Assembly: GCA_964635875.1 (NCBI GenBank)
Contig: CAZWRK010000063.1
Coordinates: 1 to 22,365 of the forward strand
Direction: 5' to 3'
From: CAZWRK01 sp964635875
GTDB taxonomy: Bacteria > Pseudomonadota > Gammaproteobacteria > Burkholderiales > Aquaspirillaceae
Length of the DNA stretch: 22,365 bases
The notes beneath the pieces were generated by a model. That model worked only from the letters and a program-made list of their open reading frames with translations, had not been told where the DNA came from and searched no databases. The translations under genes and the position numbers were made by a program. Numbering within the stretch: the stretch's first letter is position 1; the number at the start of each line of letters is the position of its first letter. Of the stretch, positions 22,206 through 22,365 are shown one piece after another.

Positions 22206-22365
22206 AAGGCGGGGATTTGCAAAGTCAACCGCAAAGCTCCGGTTACCGGGGAACATGGTGCCCAACGCAACAAAAAAAAGAAACGACGGTTTCCGCCCAA
22301 ACTTCAGTAACCTCGGTTTTGGGTAGAAAGCCAAAATTTGTTGGTTCCACTGCGCCGAAACCAAG
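22206..22365 (+). pseudogene. rpmB: 50S ribosomal protein L28 reading frame, damaged and cut by the window end
   Basis: Read from 22206, the frame gives KAGICKVNRKAPVTG, then NKKKKRRFPPKLQ, a TAA at 22308-22310, and PRFWVESQNLLVPLR. This follows L28 (M-A-R-x-C-K-V-T-G-K, N-K-x-K-R-R-F-x-P-x-L-Q, R-F-W-V-E-S-x-N-x-x-V-x-L-R) residue by residue with no gap. The start is AAG where ATG is expected, 8 bases after a good SD (GGAGG at 22193-22197), and an internal stop replaces a residue after LQ. Other conserved positions are changed too (T to N, G to R, R to P). The promoter and SD look intact. Sequence errors at a contig end are the likeliest cause; a true pseudogene with a second rpmB elsewhere is the alternative. 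Confidence 0.8.

Noticed and set aside
22122..22364. 80-codon minus-strand frame at the right end
   Set aside because: The plus strand there matches L28 with promoter and SD; the minus frame has no recognisable features.
1..22365. Search for CRISPR arrays, insertion sequences, prophage genes, tRNA and rRNA
   Set aside because: No regularly spaced repeats, transposase or phage-type products, or tRNA/rRNA sequence were seen by eye; a small RNA could still be missed.

Overview
The window is ordinary-looking chromosome from a Gram-negative betaproteobacterium, probably Neisseriales (Chitinibacteraceae-like). The grounds are the run pyrG-kdsA-eno-ftsB, smpB divergent from ratA-rnfH, Kdo and lipid A-type sugar transfer genes, and a TadA carrying an N-terminal TfoX-C-like domain. 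The genus assignment is inference. I see no insertion sequence, prophage, tRNA, rRNA or CRISPR array. No gene-free gap exceeds about 300 bases.

Layout. 1-308 is the 3' end of an acyltransferase-3 gene (+). From 355 to 4696 the minus strand holds an ArnT-like glycosyltransferase, rpmE, cysS and an orphan ABC ATPase preceded by a Fur-box-like site. A PhzF-family gene (+) runs from 4913 to 5758. The minus strand then carries a DUF2721 membrane protein, a Cache/HAMP chemoreceptor, and a compact operon of OmpR-type response regulator, TfoX_C-TadA and an L,D-transpeptidase. An AT-rich 7TM sensor kinase (+, to 12222) diverges from the regulator. Next come guaA, a small membrane protein and smpB (-), divergent from ratA-rnfH (+). 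From 15829 to 22020 the minus strand carries a diguanylate cyclase, ftsB, eno, kdsA and pyrG. A damaged rpmB (L28) reading frame (+) fills the right end.

How the genes work together. Most products are core: translation (CysRS, L31, L28, SmpB, TadA), nucleotide synthesis (GuaA, PyrG), glycolysis (Eno), Kdo synthesis (KdsA) and division (FtsB). The accessory layer is sensory (chemoreceptor, two-component pair, diguanylate cyclase) and envelope-related (acyltransferase, glycosyltransferase, L,D-transpeptidase).

The points most worth a second look are four. The apparently Fur-controlled ABC ATPase keeps Walker A but has altered signature, Walker B glutamate, Q-loop and H-loop positions. The L28 frame at the right edge has many substitutions and a stop but no frame shift, which suggests poor sequence at a contig end or a pseudogene. 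The L,D-transpeptidase lacks a signal peptide and overlaps tadA. The sensor kinase differs visibly in composition from its regulator.
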